This document shows positions 1 to 8,121 of a DNA stretch of 32,223 nt, one piece after another. A model generated the notes under the pieces. That model searched no databases. It saw only the letters and a program-made list of their open reading frames with translations, and was not told the DNA's origin. Source of the stretch: Streptomyces sp. SM11 (lineage in GTDB: Bacteria > Actinomycetota > Actinomycetes > Streptomycetales > Streptomycetaceae); assembly GCF_002910905.1 (NCBI RefSeq), contig NZ_NEUE01000265.1, positions 21,545 through 53,767 on the forward strand, given 5' to 3'. A program made the translations under genes and the position numbers. The stretch's first letter is position 1. Every line of letters begins with the position of its first letter.

Positions 1-20
1 GGAGGGAGGACTGGCAGTGT

Positions 21-48
21 GGGCTGGAGGGTGGGCTGGGGGGAGGGG
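21..48 (+). other. G-rich run with quadruplex-forming pattern
   Basis: Five runs of three or more G are separated by loops of 5, 1, 2 and 1 bases (runs at 21-23, 29-31, 33-35, 38-43 and 45-48). This fits the usual G-quadruplex pattern and lies about 170 bp upstream of the first gene, on its non-template strand. Whether it folds or does anything is unknown. Confidence 0.35.
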
Positions 49-72
49 CAAGATCGGTCCGGTCTAACCGAG

Positions 73-161
73 TTGGCGTGTGATGCAGTCGGACATACTT
101 ACCTTGAGAGCGCCGTGCGAGTGTCGCAAGGTGCGCTGTGTGCACTGTGCGCAGACTGCGC
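73..161 (+). promoter_or_regulatory. Candidate promoter and 13-bp dyad upstream of the XRE regulator
   Basis: TTGGCG (73-78) is followed 17 bp later by TACTTA (96-101), a plausible -35/-10 pair. Downstream, 149-161 reads GCGCAG-A-CTGCGC, a perfect dyad with 6-bp arms that could be an operator, for example for autoregulation by the XRE protein. An 11-bp tandem duplication (GCCGGAACAGG twice) lies just upstream of the ribosome-binding site. Assignments are by eye only. Confidence 0.3.
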
Positions 162-214
162 GGAATGTCGGATAGATCGAGCCGGAACAGGGCCGGAACA
201 GGGAGGGGAAAGCC

Positions 215-1084
215 GTGGCGCGCGAGAGGTCGGGGCGGACGGCACAGCACCTGGTCCTGGTGGCCCGCCTGCGTAACCTGCGCGAGGGCGCCGGCCTGTC
301 CGTCCCGCAGGCCGCCACCCAGCTCGGATGGCATCCCACGACGCTGCGGCGGCTGGAGCAGGCCCAGACCTCCCTCGACGTGGGGCAGGTGTCCGCCCTG
401 CTCGATGCCTACGGGGCGGGTGCGGCGGAGGCCGACGACATCATGGGGCGGCTGAATGCGGCGAACATGCCCGGCTGGTGGCATCCGTGGCGGGATGCGA
501 TGGCCCCCTGGCTGATGGACCTGATGAGCGTGGAGTCCGCCGCCGGCGTCGTACGCACCTGGCATCCGGCACTGGTTCCGCTGCTGTTGCGGACCCCGGC
601 CTACGCGATGGCCGTGGACGAGATCATGTGCCCCGACCGGGACGCGGCCGGGCGCCGGCGGCGGGCGGACTTCCTGGTCGAGCGTCAGAAGCGGCTCCAG
701 GAACAGCAGACCCGGCTCTGGGCGGTACTGCCCGTCACCGCGCTCCGCTGCCGGGTGGGCGGCGTCGAGGTGATGCGCGAGCAGCTCAGGAGGCTGCAAC
801 AGGTCGCGCAGCGGGGGGATGTGACGGTGCAGCTGCACCCCGATCACGCGCCGCCCCACCCGCTGACCGGTGTCCCGGCGCTGACCCTCTACCGGGTGGA
901 GATCCGGGAGATCGCGGACCATGTGGTGCGGGAGGGCGGGCTGCCCGGCACCGCGGAGGTGTGGGACAGCCCCCACCCCGTACAGACGTATCAGGGAATG
1001 CTGGACGTGTCGTGCGTGATGGCGATGCGGCCGGCCCGAACAGGAGAGGTGTTACAGGATGAGTACGACCGGAAATGGGCCTGA
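215..1084 (+). CDS. XRE-family regulator with DUF5753 domain
   Basis: Predicted cytoplasmic DNA-binding regulator of 289 residues. Residues about 13-67 form an XRE helix-turn-helix (LRNLREGAGLSVPQAATQLG then TTLRRLEQ). The rest matches the DUF5753 pattern of Streptomyces regulators, including the region around RTPAYAMAV and the late VWDSPHPVQTYQGMLD stretch. The GTG start is supported by GGGAGGGG about 6 nt upstream. Known family members often sit beside a small DUF397 protein; none is seen here. Instead the 3' end overlaps the next gene, a DUF574 methyltransferase, by 26 nt, so the two are probably translationally coupled. Targets and signal are unknown. The family call is firm; the role as regulator of its own locus is inference. 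Confidence 0.88.
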   Translation: MARERSGRTAQHLVLVARLRNLREGAGLSVPQAATQLGWHPTTLRRLEQAQTSLDVGQVSALLDAYGAGAAEADDIMGRLNAANMPGWWHPWRDAMAPWLMDLMSVESAAGVVRTWHPALVPLLLRTPAYAMAVDEIMCPDRDAAGRRRRADFLVERQKRLQEQQTRLWAVLPVTALRCRVGGVEVMREQLRRLQQVAQRGDVTVQLHPDHAPPHPLTGVPALTLYRVEIREIADHVVREGGLPGTAEVWDSPHPVQTYQGMLDVSCVMAMRPARTGEVLQDEYDRKWA

Positions 1085-1865
1085 ACTGCCCGCGCAGATC
1101 GACACGAGCGTCGCGCACTCCGCACGTGTCTGGAATTACTGGCTCGGCGGCAAGGACAACTTCCCGGCGGACCGGGCTGCGGGCGACGCCTACCGGGAGA
1201 AGTACCCGCTGATCGAGACGTTCGCGAAGGAGTCCCGGGACTTCCTGCGCCGTACGGTCACCCATCTCGCCCGGGACGCCGGCATACGGCAGTTCCTGGA
1301 CGTCGGCGCCGGGCTGCCGACCGCGAACAACACGCACGAGGTCGCGCAGCGGATCGCCCCGGAGTCCCGGATCGTCTACGTCGACCACGACCCCCTGGTG
1401 CTCCTGCACGTCCACGCGCTGCTGACCAGCACCCCCGAAGGCGCGACCGCCTACGTCGAGGCGGACATGCGCGACACCGGGACCGTGCTCGCCGGGGCGG
1501 CCAAGACCCTGGACCTGACGCAGCCCGTCGCGCTCGTGATCAGCGACGTGCTGGGGCACATCGTGGACTGGGACGACGCCCTGTCCCTGGTACGGCGGCT
1601 GGTGGACCGTCTGCCCTCGGGCAGCTACCTCTCGCTCAGCCACTCCACCGCGTCCGACGACGCCCACCGCGCCGTCCAGGACGAGTACAACGCGAGCGGC
1701 GCGATCCCGTACATCTTCCGGGAGCCGGAGACCACGATCGCGTTCTTCGACGGGCTGGAGATGGTGGAGCCGGGCATGGTGTCCTGGCCGAACTGGCGGC
1801 CCGACGCGAACACCGGCACCACCACGGCCCGGGCCGGGTGGGGCGCGGTCGCCCGCGTCCCGTAG
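1059..1865 (+). CDS. DUF574 SAM-dependent methyltransferase
   Basis: Predicted 268-residue cytoplasmic protein of the DUF574 (Methyltransf_19) family. It shows the N-terminal signature SARVWNYWLGGKDNF (21-35), where the tyrosine and the GGKDNF loop are typical. The SAM-binding motif I follows as LDVGAGLPT (80-88), then the acidic VYVDHDP (106-112) at the end of the second strand. Length is normal for the family. The ATG lies inside the end of the XRE/DUF5753 gene, so translation is likely coupled. The substrate is not known for this family, which is abundant in Streptomyces and often linked to XRE regulators. A strong hairpin follows the stop, closing the two-gene unit. Family assignment is confident; any specific methylation target would be a guess. 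Confidence 0.9.
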   Translation: MSTTGNGPELPAQIDTSVAHSARVWNYWLGGKDNFPADRAAGDAYREKYPLIETFAKESRDFLRRTVTHLARDAGIRQFLDVGAGLPTANNTHEVAQRIAPESRIVYVDHDPLVLLHVHALLTSTPEGATAYVEADMRDTGTVLAGAAKTLDLTQPVALVISDVLGHIVDWDDALSLVRRLVDRLPSGSYLSLSHSTASDDAHRAVQDEYNASGAIPYIFREPETTIAFFDGLEMVEPGMVSWPNWRPDANTGTTTARAGWGAVARVP

Positions 1866-1868
1866 GGC

Positions 1869-1917
1869 CTGTCGTCGGTCTGCCGTCGTTGCCCGGCAGA
1901 CGGCAGGCCGACGACAG
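1869..1917 (+). terminator. Hairpin terminator after the methyltransferase
   Basis: Arms at 1869-1887 and 1899-1917 pair over 19 bases with one mismatch around an 11-nt loop. The hairpin begins 3 nt after the TAG stop. There is no U-run, as is usual in Streptomyces. Confidence 0.7.
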
Positions 1918-2011
1918 AACCAGGGCGGACACGCCCTGACCACGTCCGCAACTGCCGCGCCGTGCACGGGACTTCCCGTGCGCGGCGCGCACGGCCCGCA
2001 GAGGCTTGCAC

Positions 2012-3475
2012 ATGAGCACCACAGGCACGACCGACCACGAGGCCGCCGGCCCGTGGCGTGCCCGGGACGGGCGGGACACGGCGGGCCGGCTGCTGCGGGC
2101 GGCGACCCGCTCCGGCGCGCAGCTGATCGCCGAGGCCGCGTCCCTGGTCCAGGGGTGGGCGGTCCTCGCCGACCCGATCGCCGGGGCCGTCTACAGCACC
2201 CCCGCCGCCGCGGCCGCCGACGGCGTACACGCGGCCGCCGCCCCGCAGGAACACCCGCACCGCGTCCAGCTCCCGGCGGCCGGAGCCGTCCTCGTCCTGG
2301 CCCCGGCGCCCACCGTGCCCCCGGAGCACACCGGCCACGTCGCCGCGACCACCGCGGCTCTCCTGGAGGTGCGCGGGCAGCGGGCCGCGGAGCTGCGGGG
2401 CGAGCAGATGCGGCTGCACACCACCCTCATCCGGCTGCTGCTGGCCGGGCACACCACCACCGTCACCGAGACGCTGGGCGGGAACAGGCTCACGCATGTC
2501 ACGGTCTACCGGCTCACCGGCGCCGACGTCCCCGCCGCCCACGAGGTCCTCTGGCGGGCGGTACGCCCCTCCCTCGCCCCGTACGCCGACGCCTGCACCC
2601 TGATGGGCCGGCTGGACGGCGAGCTCGTCGTCGCCGAGCTCCACCACGGCTGCGACGACGGGCGGATCCTGCGCCTGGTCTCCCGGGTGAGCGAGCGGCA
2701 CCGGCTGCTCGCGGGCATGGCCGGACCGCTGCCCCTGGCCGAGATGGCCACCGCTCACAGCGACGCCGCCGCCGCCCGGCACAGCGCCACCCCCACCTGC
2801 CGTATCGTCCCCGCCGACGCCATCGGCACCTCCCGGCTGGCGTCCCTCCTGCCCGCCGTCCCGTACAGCCGGTGGGCGGGGTCCGTGCTGCGTCCCCTGG
2901 ACCCGGCCCACCAGCACCTGCTCCTGGTGTGGCTCCGCACCGGCAGCAAGCCCCGTGCCGCCATCGCGCTCGGCCTGTCCGCCGGCACGGTACGGGCCCG
3001 GATACGCGACCTCTCCCGGCTGCTCGGCGCGGACCTGGAGGACGCCACCGTGCAGGCGCATCTGCTGCTCGCCCTCCGCGCCCCCGCCCCGGGCACCGCC
3101 CCCGACGACGACAGCGGCAGCCCCGCGCCGCCCGGTGCGGCCCGGCTGGAGACGCTGCCGGACGGCCTCCTGGACACCGAGGCGGTCCGGGCCTGGGCGA
3201 GCGGCCTGGTCGGCGGTCTGGAACCGCACCTGCGGATCGCCCTGGCCTGCTGGCTGCGCAGGCACGCCAGAACGGCCCCCGCGGCGGCCGAACTGCACGT
3301 CCACCGGACCACCCTGGCGATCTGGCTCACCCAGTGCGCCGACCACCTCGCGCAGAACCTCGCGGACGCCACCGTGCGCGCCGAACTCCACCTCGCGCTG
3401 AATGCCACACGGACCGGTCCGGACGACCCTGCGGCCCTCCCCCGGCGCGGTGGCCGCACCTACCGCCGCCTGTGA
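2012..3475 (+). CDS. Regulator with two PucR-type helix-turn-helix modules
   Basis: Predicted cytoplasmic regulator of 487 residues. The first 300 or so residues are a sensor-like region I cannot place firmly; it resembles the N-terminal part of PucR/CdaR-like Streptomyces regulators. Two related DNA-binding segments follow, at about residues 305-355 and 410-465. Each has a hydrophobic helix, a helix-turn-helix (LSAGTVRARIRDLSRLLG; LHVHRTTLAIWLTQCADHL) and a very similar last helix (DATVQAHLLLALRA; DATVRAELHLALNA). These match the PucR C-terminal HTH_30 module, here present twice and joined by a Pro/Ala/Asp-rich linker. ATG 2012 is preferred because GAGG lies 7 nt upstream; a TTG at 2006 is in frame. 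Ligand and targets are unknown. Confidence 0.75.
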   Translation: MSTTGTTDHEAAGPWRARDGRDTAGRLLRAATRSGAQLIAEAASLVQGWAVLADPIAGAVYSTPAAAAADGVHAAAAPQEHPHRVQLPAAGAVLVLAPAPTVPPEHTGHVAATTAALLEVRGQRAAELRGEQMRLHTTLIRLLLAGHTTTVTETLGGNRLTHVTVYRLTGADVPAAHEVLWRAVRPSLAPYADACTLMGRLDGELVVAELHHGCDDGRILRLVSRVSERHRLLAGMAGPLPLAEMATAHSDAAAARHSATPTCRIVPADAIGTSRLASLLPAVPYSRWAGSVLRPLDPAHQHLLLVWLRTGSKPRAAIALGLSAGTVRARIRDLSRLLGADLEDATVQAHLLLALRAPAPGTAPDDDSGSPAPPGAARLETLPDGLLDTEAVRAWASGLVGGLEPHLRIALACWLRRHARTAPAAAELHVHRTTLAIWLTQCADHLAQNLADATVRAELHLALNATRTGPDDPAALPRRGGRTYRRL

Positions 3476-3499
3476 CCGGAGCCGAAGAGACCGGCCGGC

Positions 3500-3569
3500 C
3501 TCAGGAACGGTCCGTCCGGTCCCAGGAAGAGCCGTCCGGTCTCAGGAACGGTCCGGCCGGTCTCAGGAG
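3500..3569. repeat. Tandem 20-21 bp repeats between convergent genes
   Basis: Three imperfect units at 3500-3520, 3521-3540 and 3541-3561 share the pattern C(T/C)CAGGAA...CCGTCCGGT, and a fourth partial unit starts at 3562. The last unit runs into the stop codon (3563-3565) of the reverse-strand gene. The repeats occupy most of the gap between two convergent genes. Confidence 0.7.
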
Positions 3570-3892
3570 GGGGCCTGGCCCGTCTCGAAGCGGCTGACGC
3601 GGTCGCCGGTGACCGTGAAGACCCAGCGGGTCCGCATCGTGCCCCAGGTGTCGTTGGTGTAGTCGACGACGAGGGTGCGGCCGTCGCCGGAGGCGTCCAC
3701 GACCTTCATCCGACCGTTGGCCTTCGGGGAGAAGATCTCCTTCTCCGTCCAGGCCGCCAGGTCCCGTTCGCTGCCGTCGTCGGACATGGTGGCGTCCTCG
3801 GTGAGGACGTCGGCGAAGAAGGCGTCCTTGTCGCCCGCGTTCACCGTGGCGATGAACTTCTCCACCACCGGGTCGCTGATCGATGGGGTCAT
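3563..3892 (-). CDS. NTF2-like / SnoaL-like small protein
   Basis: Predicted 109-residue protein with the NTF2-like (SnoaL-like) pattern. An N-terminal helix (VEKFIATVNAGDKDAFFADV) is followed by the typical LTEDATMSDDGSERDLAAW turn and then alternating strands ending in WVFTVTGDRVSRFETGQ. Such proteins form a cone-shaped pocket and act as isomerases, cyclases, hydrolases or ligand carriers; no specific catalytic residue can be assigned here. The ATG has a good AGGAGG ribosome-binding site 6 nt upstream. It follows the monooxygenase gene on the same strand after 107 nt, so the two may be co-transcribed, although a hairpin lies between them. A linked role in small-molecule oxidation is inference. 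Confidence 0.8.
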   Translation of the reverse strand: MTPSISDPVVEKFIATVNAGDKDAFFADVLTEDATMSDDGSERDLAAWTEKEIFSPKANGRMKVVDASGDGRTLVVDYTNDTWGTMRTRWVFTVTGDRVSRFETGQAPS

Positions 3893-3952
3893 CGTGTTCC
3901 TCCTAGGCGCGTCCGGGAACGGGCGTCCCGGAGATCCTCACCGAGTCTCTGT

Positions 3953-3985
3953 CGGCACGCCCGCCACCGCATGTCGGGCGTGCCG
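3953..3985 (-). terminator. Hairpin between monooxygenase and NTF2-like genes
   Basis: Perfect 11-bp arms (3953-3963 and 3975-3985) surround an 11-nt loop. It sits 14 nt past the monooxygenase stop on the reverse strand and may terminate or reduce transcription into the small downstream gene. Confidence 0.5.
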
Positions 3986-3999
3986 GCCCACGTGACGCG

Positions 4000-5643
4000 T
4001 CAGTCCGCCGGCCCCGAGAGGGCGAAGCCTGTGTAGCCGTTGCGGGCCGAGGCGTCGCACTCCTCGCGGTAGCGGTCGGCGCCGCCGACGTAGGCGAGGA
4101 AGACCCGGGGCTTGCCCGGGACGTTGGCGCCCAGATACCAGGAGTCGGCGGCCGGGTAGAGGGTGTGGGAGGCGAGCTCCGCGACGTGTGCGGTCCAGGT
4201 CTCCTCGGCCTCGGGGGTGGCGTCGATCTCCGTGAGCCCGTTGCTCCGCAGATGGGCGATGCAGTCGGTGATCCACTCCACGTGCTGCTCGATGGAGACG
4301 ACCATATTGGTGAGCACCGACGGGCTCAGCGGCCCGGTGACCGTGAAGAGGTTGGGGAAGCCCGCCGAGACCAGGCCCAGATGGTTCAGGGGGCCGTCCG
4401 CCCACTTCTCGCGGAGGGTGACGCCGCCCTTGCCCACGATGTCCGGGGCGAGCAGGGAGCCGGTGACGGCGTCGAATCCGGTGGCGTAGACGATCACGTC
4501 GACGAGATGTTCCCGGTCCGCGGTGCGGACGCCCTTCGGGGTGATCTCCTCGATCGGGGTCTCGCGCAGATCGACCAGCGTGACATGCGGCTTGTTGTAC
4601 GTGGCGTAGTAGCCGGTGTCCAGGCAGGGCCGCTTGGCACCGAAGGGGAAGCCGCGCGGTGAGAGCCGCTCGGCGGTCCGCGGGTCGGCGACGACGGAGG
4701 CGATCTTGGACCGGATGAACGCGGCGACCGTCTCGTTGGCCTCCTCGTTCACCAGGATGTCGGTGTACGAGCGGAGAATCGCGCTGAGCAGGCCCTTCTC
4801 CCAGGCGGCCTCGTAGGCGGCGGTCCGCTCCTCGTCGCCCACCTCCAGCGCGGACCGGGTCGGCATCTCGCAGACGCTGCCGCCCTTGGACCGCCGCTGG
4901 GCCGCCCGGAACTCCGGGTAGCCCACCTTCCACTCGGCGACCTCGGCGTCGGTGAGCGGGCGGTTCCGGGCCGGGAGGGCGTACGCGGGGGTCCGCTGGA
5001 AGACCGTGAGCTCGGCCGCCTGTTCGGCGAGGAGCGGGACGATCTGGACGCCCGACGACCCGGTGCCGATCACCGCGACCCTGCGGCCGGTGAAGTCGGG
5101 CTCCTCCCGCGGCCAGCGGGCGGTGTGGTACGCCGGACCGGCGAAGCTGCCGGCTCCGGGGACTCCCGGGTCCTTGGCGGTGGAGGAGCAGCCCGAGGCC
5201 ATCACGAGGAACCGGGTGGTGACGCTCTCCCCGGTGTCGGTGGAGAGCTGCCAGAGGTGCCGCTCCTCGTCGTACACCGCGCGGGTGACCCGGGTGTTCA
5301 GCGTGATGTCCCCGCGCAGCCCGAACCGGTCGGCGACATGGTGGATGTAGCGCAGGATCTCCGGCTGGGTCGCGTACTTCTCGCTCCACGCCCACTCCTG
5401 GTCCAGCTCGGGAGAGAAGGAGAACGAGTACGACATGCTCTCGATGTCGCAGCGGGCGCCCGGGTAGCGGTTCCAGTACCACGTCCCGCCCACATCGCCC
5501 CCGGCCTCGAACACGCGTGTACGCAGGCCGAGTTCACGTAAGCGGTGCAGCTGATAGAGCCCGGAGAGCCCGGCTCCGACGACAACGGCGTCGACCGGCA
5601 ATGCATCGACCGGTGAGGCGGCAGGCTGCGCGGTGGCGTTCAT
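4000..5643 (-). CDS. Flavin-containing monooxygenase, Baeyer-Villiger type
   Basis: Predicted NADPH- and FAD-dependent monooxygenase of 547 residues, the usual length for class B Baeyer-Villiger enzymes. Visible motifs are the FAD-binding GAGLSG (23-28), the aromatic GGTWYWNRYPGARCD segment (52-66), the Baeyer-Villiger fingerprint FAGPAYHTARWP with F167, G169, H173 and W177 in the expected spacing, the NADPH-binding GTGSSG (193-198), and the late YATGFDA motif. These enzymes insert oxygen next to a ketone carbonyl to give an ester or lactone; the natural substrate is unknown. ATG 5643 is chosen because AGGAGG lies 9 nt upstream; the frame is open further but lacks support. It lies upstream of an NTF2-like gene and near two SDRs, suggesting small-molecule redox chemistry. 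Confidence 0.9.
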   Translation of the reverse strand: MNATAQPAASPVDALPVDAVVVGAGLSGLYQLHRLRELGLRTRVFEAGGDVGGTWYWNRYPGARCDIESMSYSFSFSPELDQEWAWSEKYATQPEILRYIHHVADRFGLRGDITLNTRVTRAVYDEERHLWQLSTDTGESVTTRFLVMASGCSSTAKDPGVPGAGSFAGPAYHTARWPREEPDFTGRRVAVIGTGSSGVQIVPLLAEQAAELTVFQRTPAYALPARNRPLTDAEVAEWKVGYPEFRAAQRRSKGGSVCEMPTRSALEVGDEERTAAYEAAWEKGLLSAILRSYTDILVNEEANETVAAFIRSKIASVVADPRTAERLSPRGFPFGAKRPCLDTGYYATYNKPHVTLVDLRETPIEEITPKGVRTADREHLVDVIVYATGFDAVTGSLLAPDIVGKGGVTLREKWADGPLNHLGLVSAGFPNLFTVTGPLSPSVLTNMVVSIEQHVEWITDCIAHLRSNGLTEIDATPEAEETWTAHVAELASHTLYPAADSWYLGANVPGKPRVFLAYVGGADRYREECDASARNGYTGFALSGPAD

Positions 5644-5890
5644 GGGAGAGGTCCTCCTGAGTCGCGGCTTCTGTGGGGGTGTCGCCGGCCCGGAGCGATC
5701 ACGGCAGTCCGGCCGGCCCGGCCAGGAGGACGCGCCGCCCGCGCGCGCTCCTGAAGGGGAATCCTTCTCCACCGAGGGCCCCTTGGGAAGCCCGCCGATC
5801 GGGCGGGCCGGCTCCGCCGGCGCCTGAGGGTGTGCCATGCGCCCCTGGCCGGGCAGCTCGTGGACCCCGGCGTGGGGGACGCACCGTGCG

Positions 5891-6187
5891 ATGTCGTCGA
5901 ACGGCGTTCCGTAGGGGGGCCGTTCCGCGGTTGGGCCCGCCGACGATCAGGTCGGCCCGGTCCGCCCGCCGAGCGAGGGCGTCCGGCGCGGGCGCGCCGC
6001 ACAGCGCGGCCGGTTCCGCGTACAGCGCGGCCGGCCGGCCGGCGCAGGGTCTCCCACCCCTGGTGTCGGCGCGCAGGGCGTCGACGACCGGCCCGTCGAG
6101 ACCGGCGATCCGCCGGTGCACGATCTCCACGGACGCGTCCCGGTCCGCCGCCTCCCGTGCGGCCTTCGTGTCCGGCCGGGAAAGAGG
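5891..6187 (-). pseudogene. Possible relic of a universal stress protein
   Basis: The 545 bp between the monooxygenase and LysR genes hold no convincing intact gene. One reverse frame reads DTKAAREAADRDASVEIVHR and then ADLIVGGPNRG followed by LRNAVRRH. That order recalls the last half of UspA-like domains (linker helix, VEVVHG strand, ADLIVVG strand, loop and final helix), but the glycine pattern is degraded and no start with a ribosome-binding site is seen. It could equally be chance coding-like sequence in GC-rich DNA. I see nothing else in 5644-5890. Confidence 0.2.
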
Positions 6188-6188
6188 G

Positions 6189-7073
6189 TCACCCTGATCC
6201 GGGCCCGGCCCGGCTGAGGAAGAGGTCCCGCCCCGGGCACGTCGTGTGCGCGGGCCACAGCGCGTGGACCGGGACCCGGACGGGCGGGTCCAGGTCGACG
6301 ACGTGGGCCGCGCCGCCCGCCGCCGGGCCCGGGGCCGTCGTGACGAAGGCGATGCGGCCGGTCGCGGTGACGGCCGTGATGGGCGGGGTGCCCTGGACCG
6401 GGTTGCGCCGGGTGTCCGGTTCGACGCCCGCCCGCCGGCACAGGCCGATCAGCAGGTCCGTGTACGCGGACGAGCCCGGCTCGCCCCACACCGTGAGCGG
6501 CTGGCCGCGCAGATCGGCCAGGGCCACCGCCGACCGGGCGGCGAGCGGGTGCCCGGCCGGGACGGCGACCCGCAGGCGGTGTTCGGCGATCCGGGCCCGG
6601 GTCAGCCCCGTACCGGCGGACATCGCGCGGCTCAGACCCAGGTCGCAGGCGCCCGTGAGGAGTTGCTCGCGCAGTTCGTCCGGGAAGAGCTGGCGGACGT
6701 GGGCCCGGATGCCCTGCTCCTCCGTACGGGCCCGGGTCAGCAGCTCCACGACCTCCTCGGCGGTGACGGCCGGGGTGTGGCCGATCCGCAGGTGCCCCGC
6801 CCGGCCGCGCCCGACGCGCCGGGCGCGGTCCAGGGCGGCGAGCGCCTGGGCGCTGAGCGCCCGGGCGTCGTCGATGAGGGACTGCCCGGCCGGGGTCGGG
6901 GTCACGTGCTGGTGGCCGCGGTCCAGGAGCTGGACGCCGACGTGCCGCTCCAGGGTGCGGATGGAGGTGCTCAGCGCCTGCTGGCTCAGGTGCAGCCGTT
7001 CGGCCGCCCGGGTGAACCCGCCCTCCTCCGCGACGGCGACGAGATGCTCCAGCTTGCGCAGATCCAGACTCAC
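6189..7073 (-). CDS. LysR-family transcriptional regulator
   Basis: Predicted 294-residue regulator. Residues about 5-62 form the LysR winged helix-turn-helix (LRKLEHLVAVAEEGGFTRAA, LSQQALSTSIRTLERHVGVQ). The remainder is the LysR substrate-binding domain with a recognisable PAGHPLAARSAVALADLRGQ stretch. The GTG start has GGAGGA about 6 nt upstream. It lies 70 nt downstream of an SDR gene on the same strand, so the two are probably in one transcript. This differs from the classic divergent LysR layout, although an SDR divergent from that transcript lies just beyond. It may control the two SDRs or the monooxygenase; this is inferred from position only. The inducer is unknown. Confidence 0.88.
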   Translation of the reverse strand: MSLDLRKLEHLVAVAEEGGFTRAAERLHLSQQALSTSIRTLERHVGVQLLDRGHQHVTPTPAGQSLIDDARALSAQALAALDRARRVGRGRAGHLRIGHTPAVTAEEVVELLTRARTEEQGIRAHVRQLFPDELREQLLTGACDLGLSRAMSAGTGLTRARIAEHRLRVAVPAGHPLAARSAVALADLRGQPLTVWGEPGSSAYTDLLIGLCRRAGVEPDTRRNPVQGTPPITAVTATGRIAFVTTAPGPAAGGAAHVVDLDPPVRVPVHALWPAHTTCPGRDLFLSRAGPGSG

Positions 7074-7143
7074 GCGGTCCTCCCCTGGCCACCGGTTTCC
7101 GTGCCGGGCGGCTCGGCGGGCCGGGCGGCCGGCCAGCCGTTGC

Positions 7144-7908
7144 TCAGCGGACCGTGTAGCCGCCGTTGGCGAAGATCGTCTGACCGGTGATCCAGCCGCC
7201 CTCGGTGACGAGGAACTTCACCAGCGGCGCGATGTCCTCGATCTCCGTCAACCGGCCGCCCATGGCCTGGGACTTGTGGAACTCCACGCGCTCCGGCGTC
7301 TCCTGCGGGTAGAAGAACGGCGTGTCCATCGGCCCCGGGGCCACATTGTTCACGGCGATGCCGCGCGGGGCGAACTCCTTGGCCGCCGCCCGGGTGAAGT
7401 GCTCCAGCGGGGCCTTCGCGCCCGCGTAGGTGGCGTACCCGTCGGTGAAGGCGGCGAGCAAGGAGGTGACCAGGCTGACGATGCGGCCGCCGTCGTTGAG
7501 GCGCGCACCGGCCTCCTGGAGGAAGAAGTACGCCGCCTTGGAGTTGATCGCGAACATGCGGTCGTACTCCTCCTCGGTCGTCTCACCGATCGGCTTCCGC
7601 AGCACCATGCCGGTGGTGTTCACGGCGACGTCCACCCCGCCGAAGGCGTCCAGCGCCTGGTCGAAGAGGCTCCGCACACCCTCGACCCGGGTCAGGTCCT
7701 CGCGGACGACGACGGCCTGCGCGCCCGTGCCCCGTACCGCCTCCGCCGTCTTCTCGGCATCGGTGGCGGTGTTCTCGCCGTGGTAGTGGACGACGACGTT
7801 CGCGCCGGCCTCGCCGAGCGTACGGCTGATCAGGCCACCGAGGTTCTTCGCACCGCCGGCGACCACGGCGGTCCTGCCGGCCAGCGGCGGCTGCTGCTGC
7901 TCACTCAT
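7144..7908 (-). CDS. SDR-family oxidoreductase
   Basis: Predicted 254-residue classical short-chain dehydrogenase/reductase, cytoplasmic and NAD(P)-dependent. The cofactor loop is GGAKNLGG (18-25), a variant of TGxxxGxG. NTTG (97-100) replaces the usual NNAG. Catalytic residues are near S149 with Y161 and K165 (YAGAK), followed by NNVAPGPMDTPF. The C-terminus ITGQTIFANGGYTVR is typical for the family. ATG 7908 is chosen, with GAGAGG upstream; a longer in-frame extension has no support. It is the first gene of a probable unit with the LysR gene and is divergent from a second SDR across about 210 bp. Substrate unknown; it could be a ketoreductase of the FabG-like group. Confidence 0.9.
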   Translation of the reverse strand: MSEQQQPPLAGRTAVVAGGAKNLGGLISRTLGEAGANVVVHYHGENTATDAEKTAEAVRGTGAQAVVVREDLTRVEGVRSLFDQALDAFGGVDVAVNTTGMVLRKPIGETTEEEYDRMFAINSKAAYFFLQEAGARLNDGGRIVSLVTSLLAAFTDGYATYAGAKAPLEHFTRAAAKEFAPRGIAVNNVAPGPMDTPFFYPQETPERVEFHKSQAMGGRLTEIEDIAPLVKFLVTEGGWITGQTIFANGGYTVR

Positions 7909-8121
7909 GGGGGATCCTCTCTCCGGCGCATTCCGATATGCGGCGTTCGTCGTAGTTTCCGCTGTCCACGCTAGGAGCGCGCCCCCGCCGGGGGAAACAC
8001 AAAGATCCTGTCGGTCCACCAGGAAAATGGGTCACCGCAGGTCAGCTCAGGCGAAAGGGCGCCACCCTCGTGTCCGGAAAGGCCATTGACGTACGGCGTA
8101 CGGGTCACGAAGGATCACCGC

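Noticed and set aside
5644..5838. N-terminal extension of the monooxygenase
   Set aside because: The extra 65 residues are Pro/Ala/Arg/Gly-rich and unlike the family; ATG 5643 has an excellent AGGAGG site.
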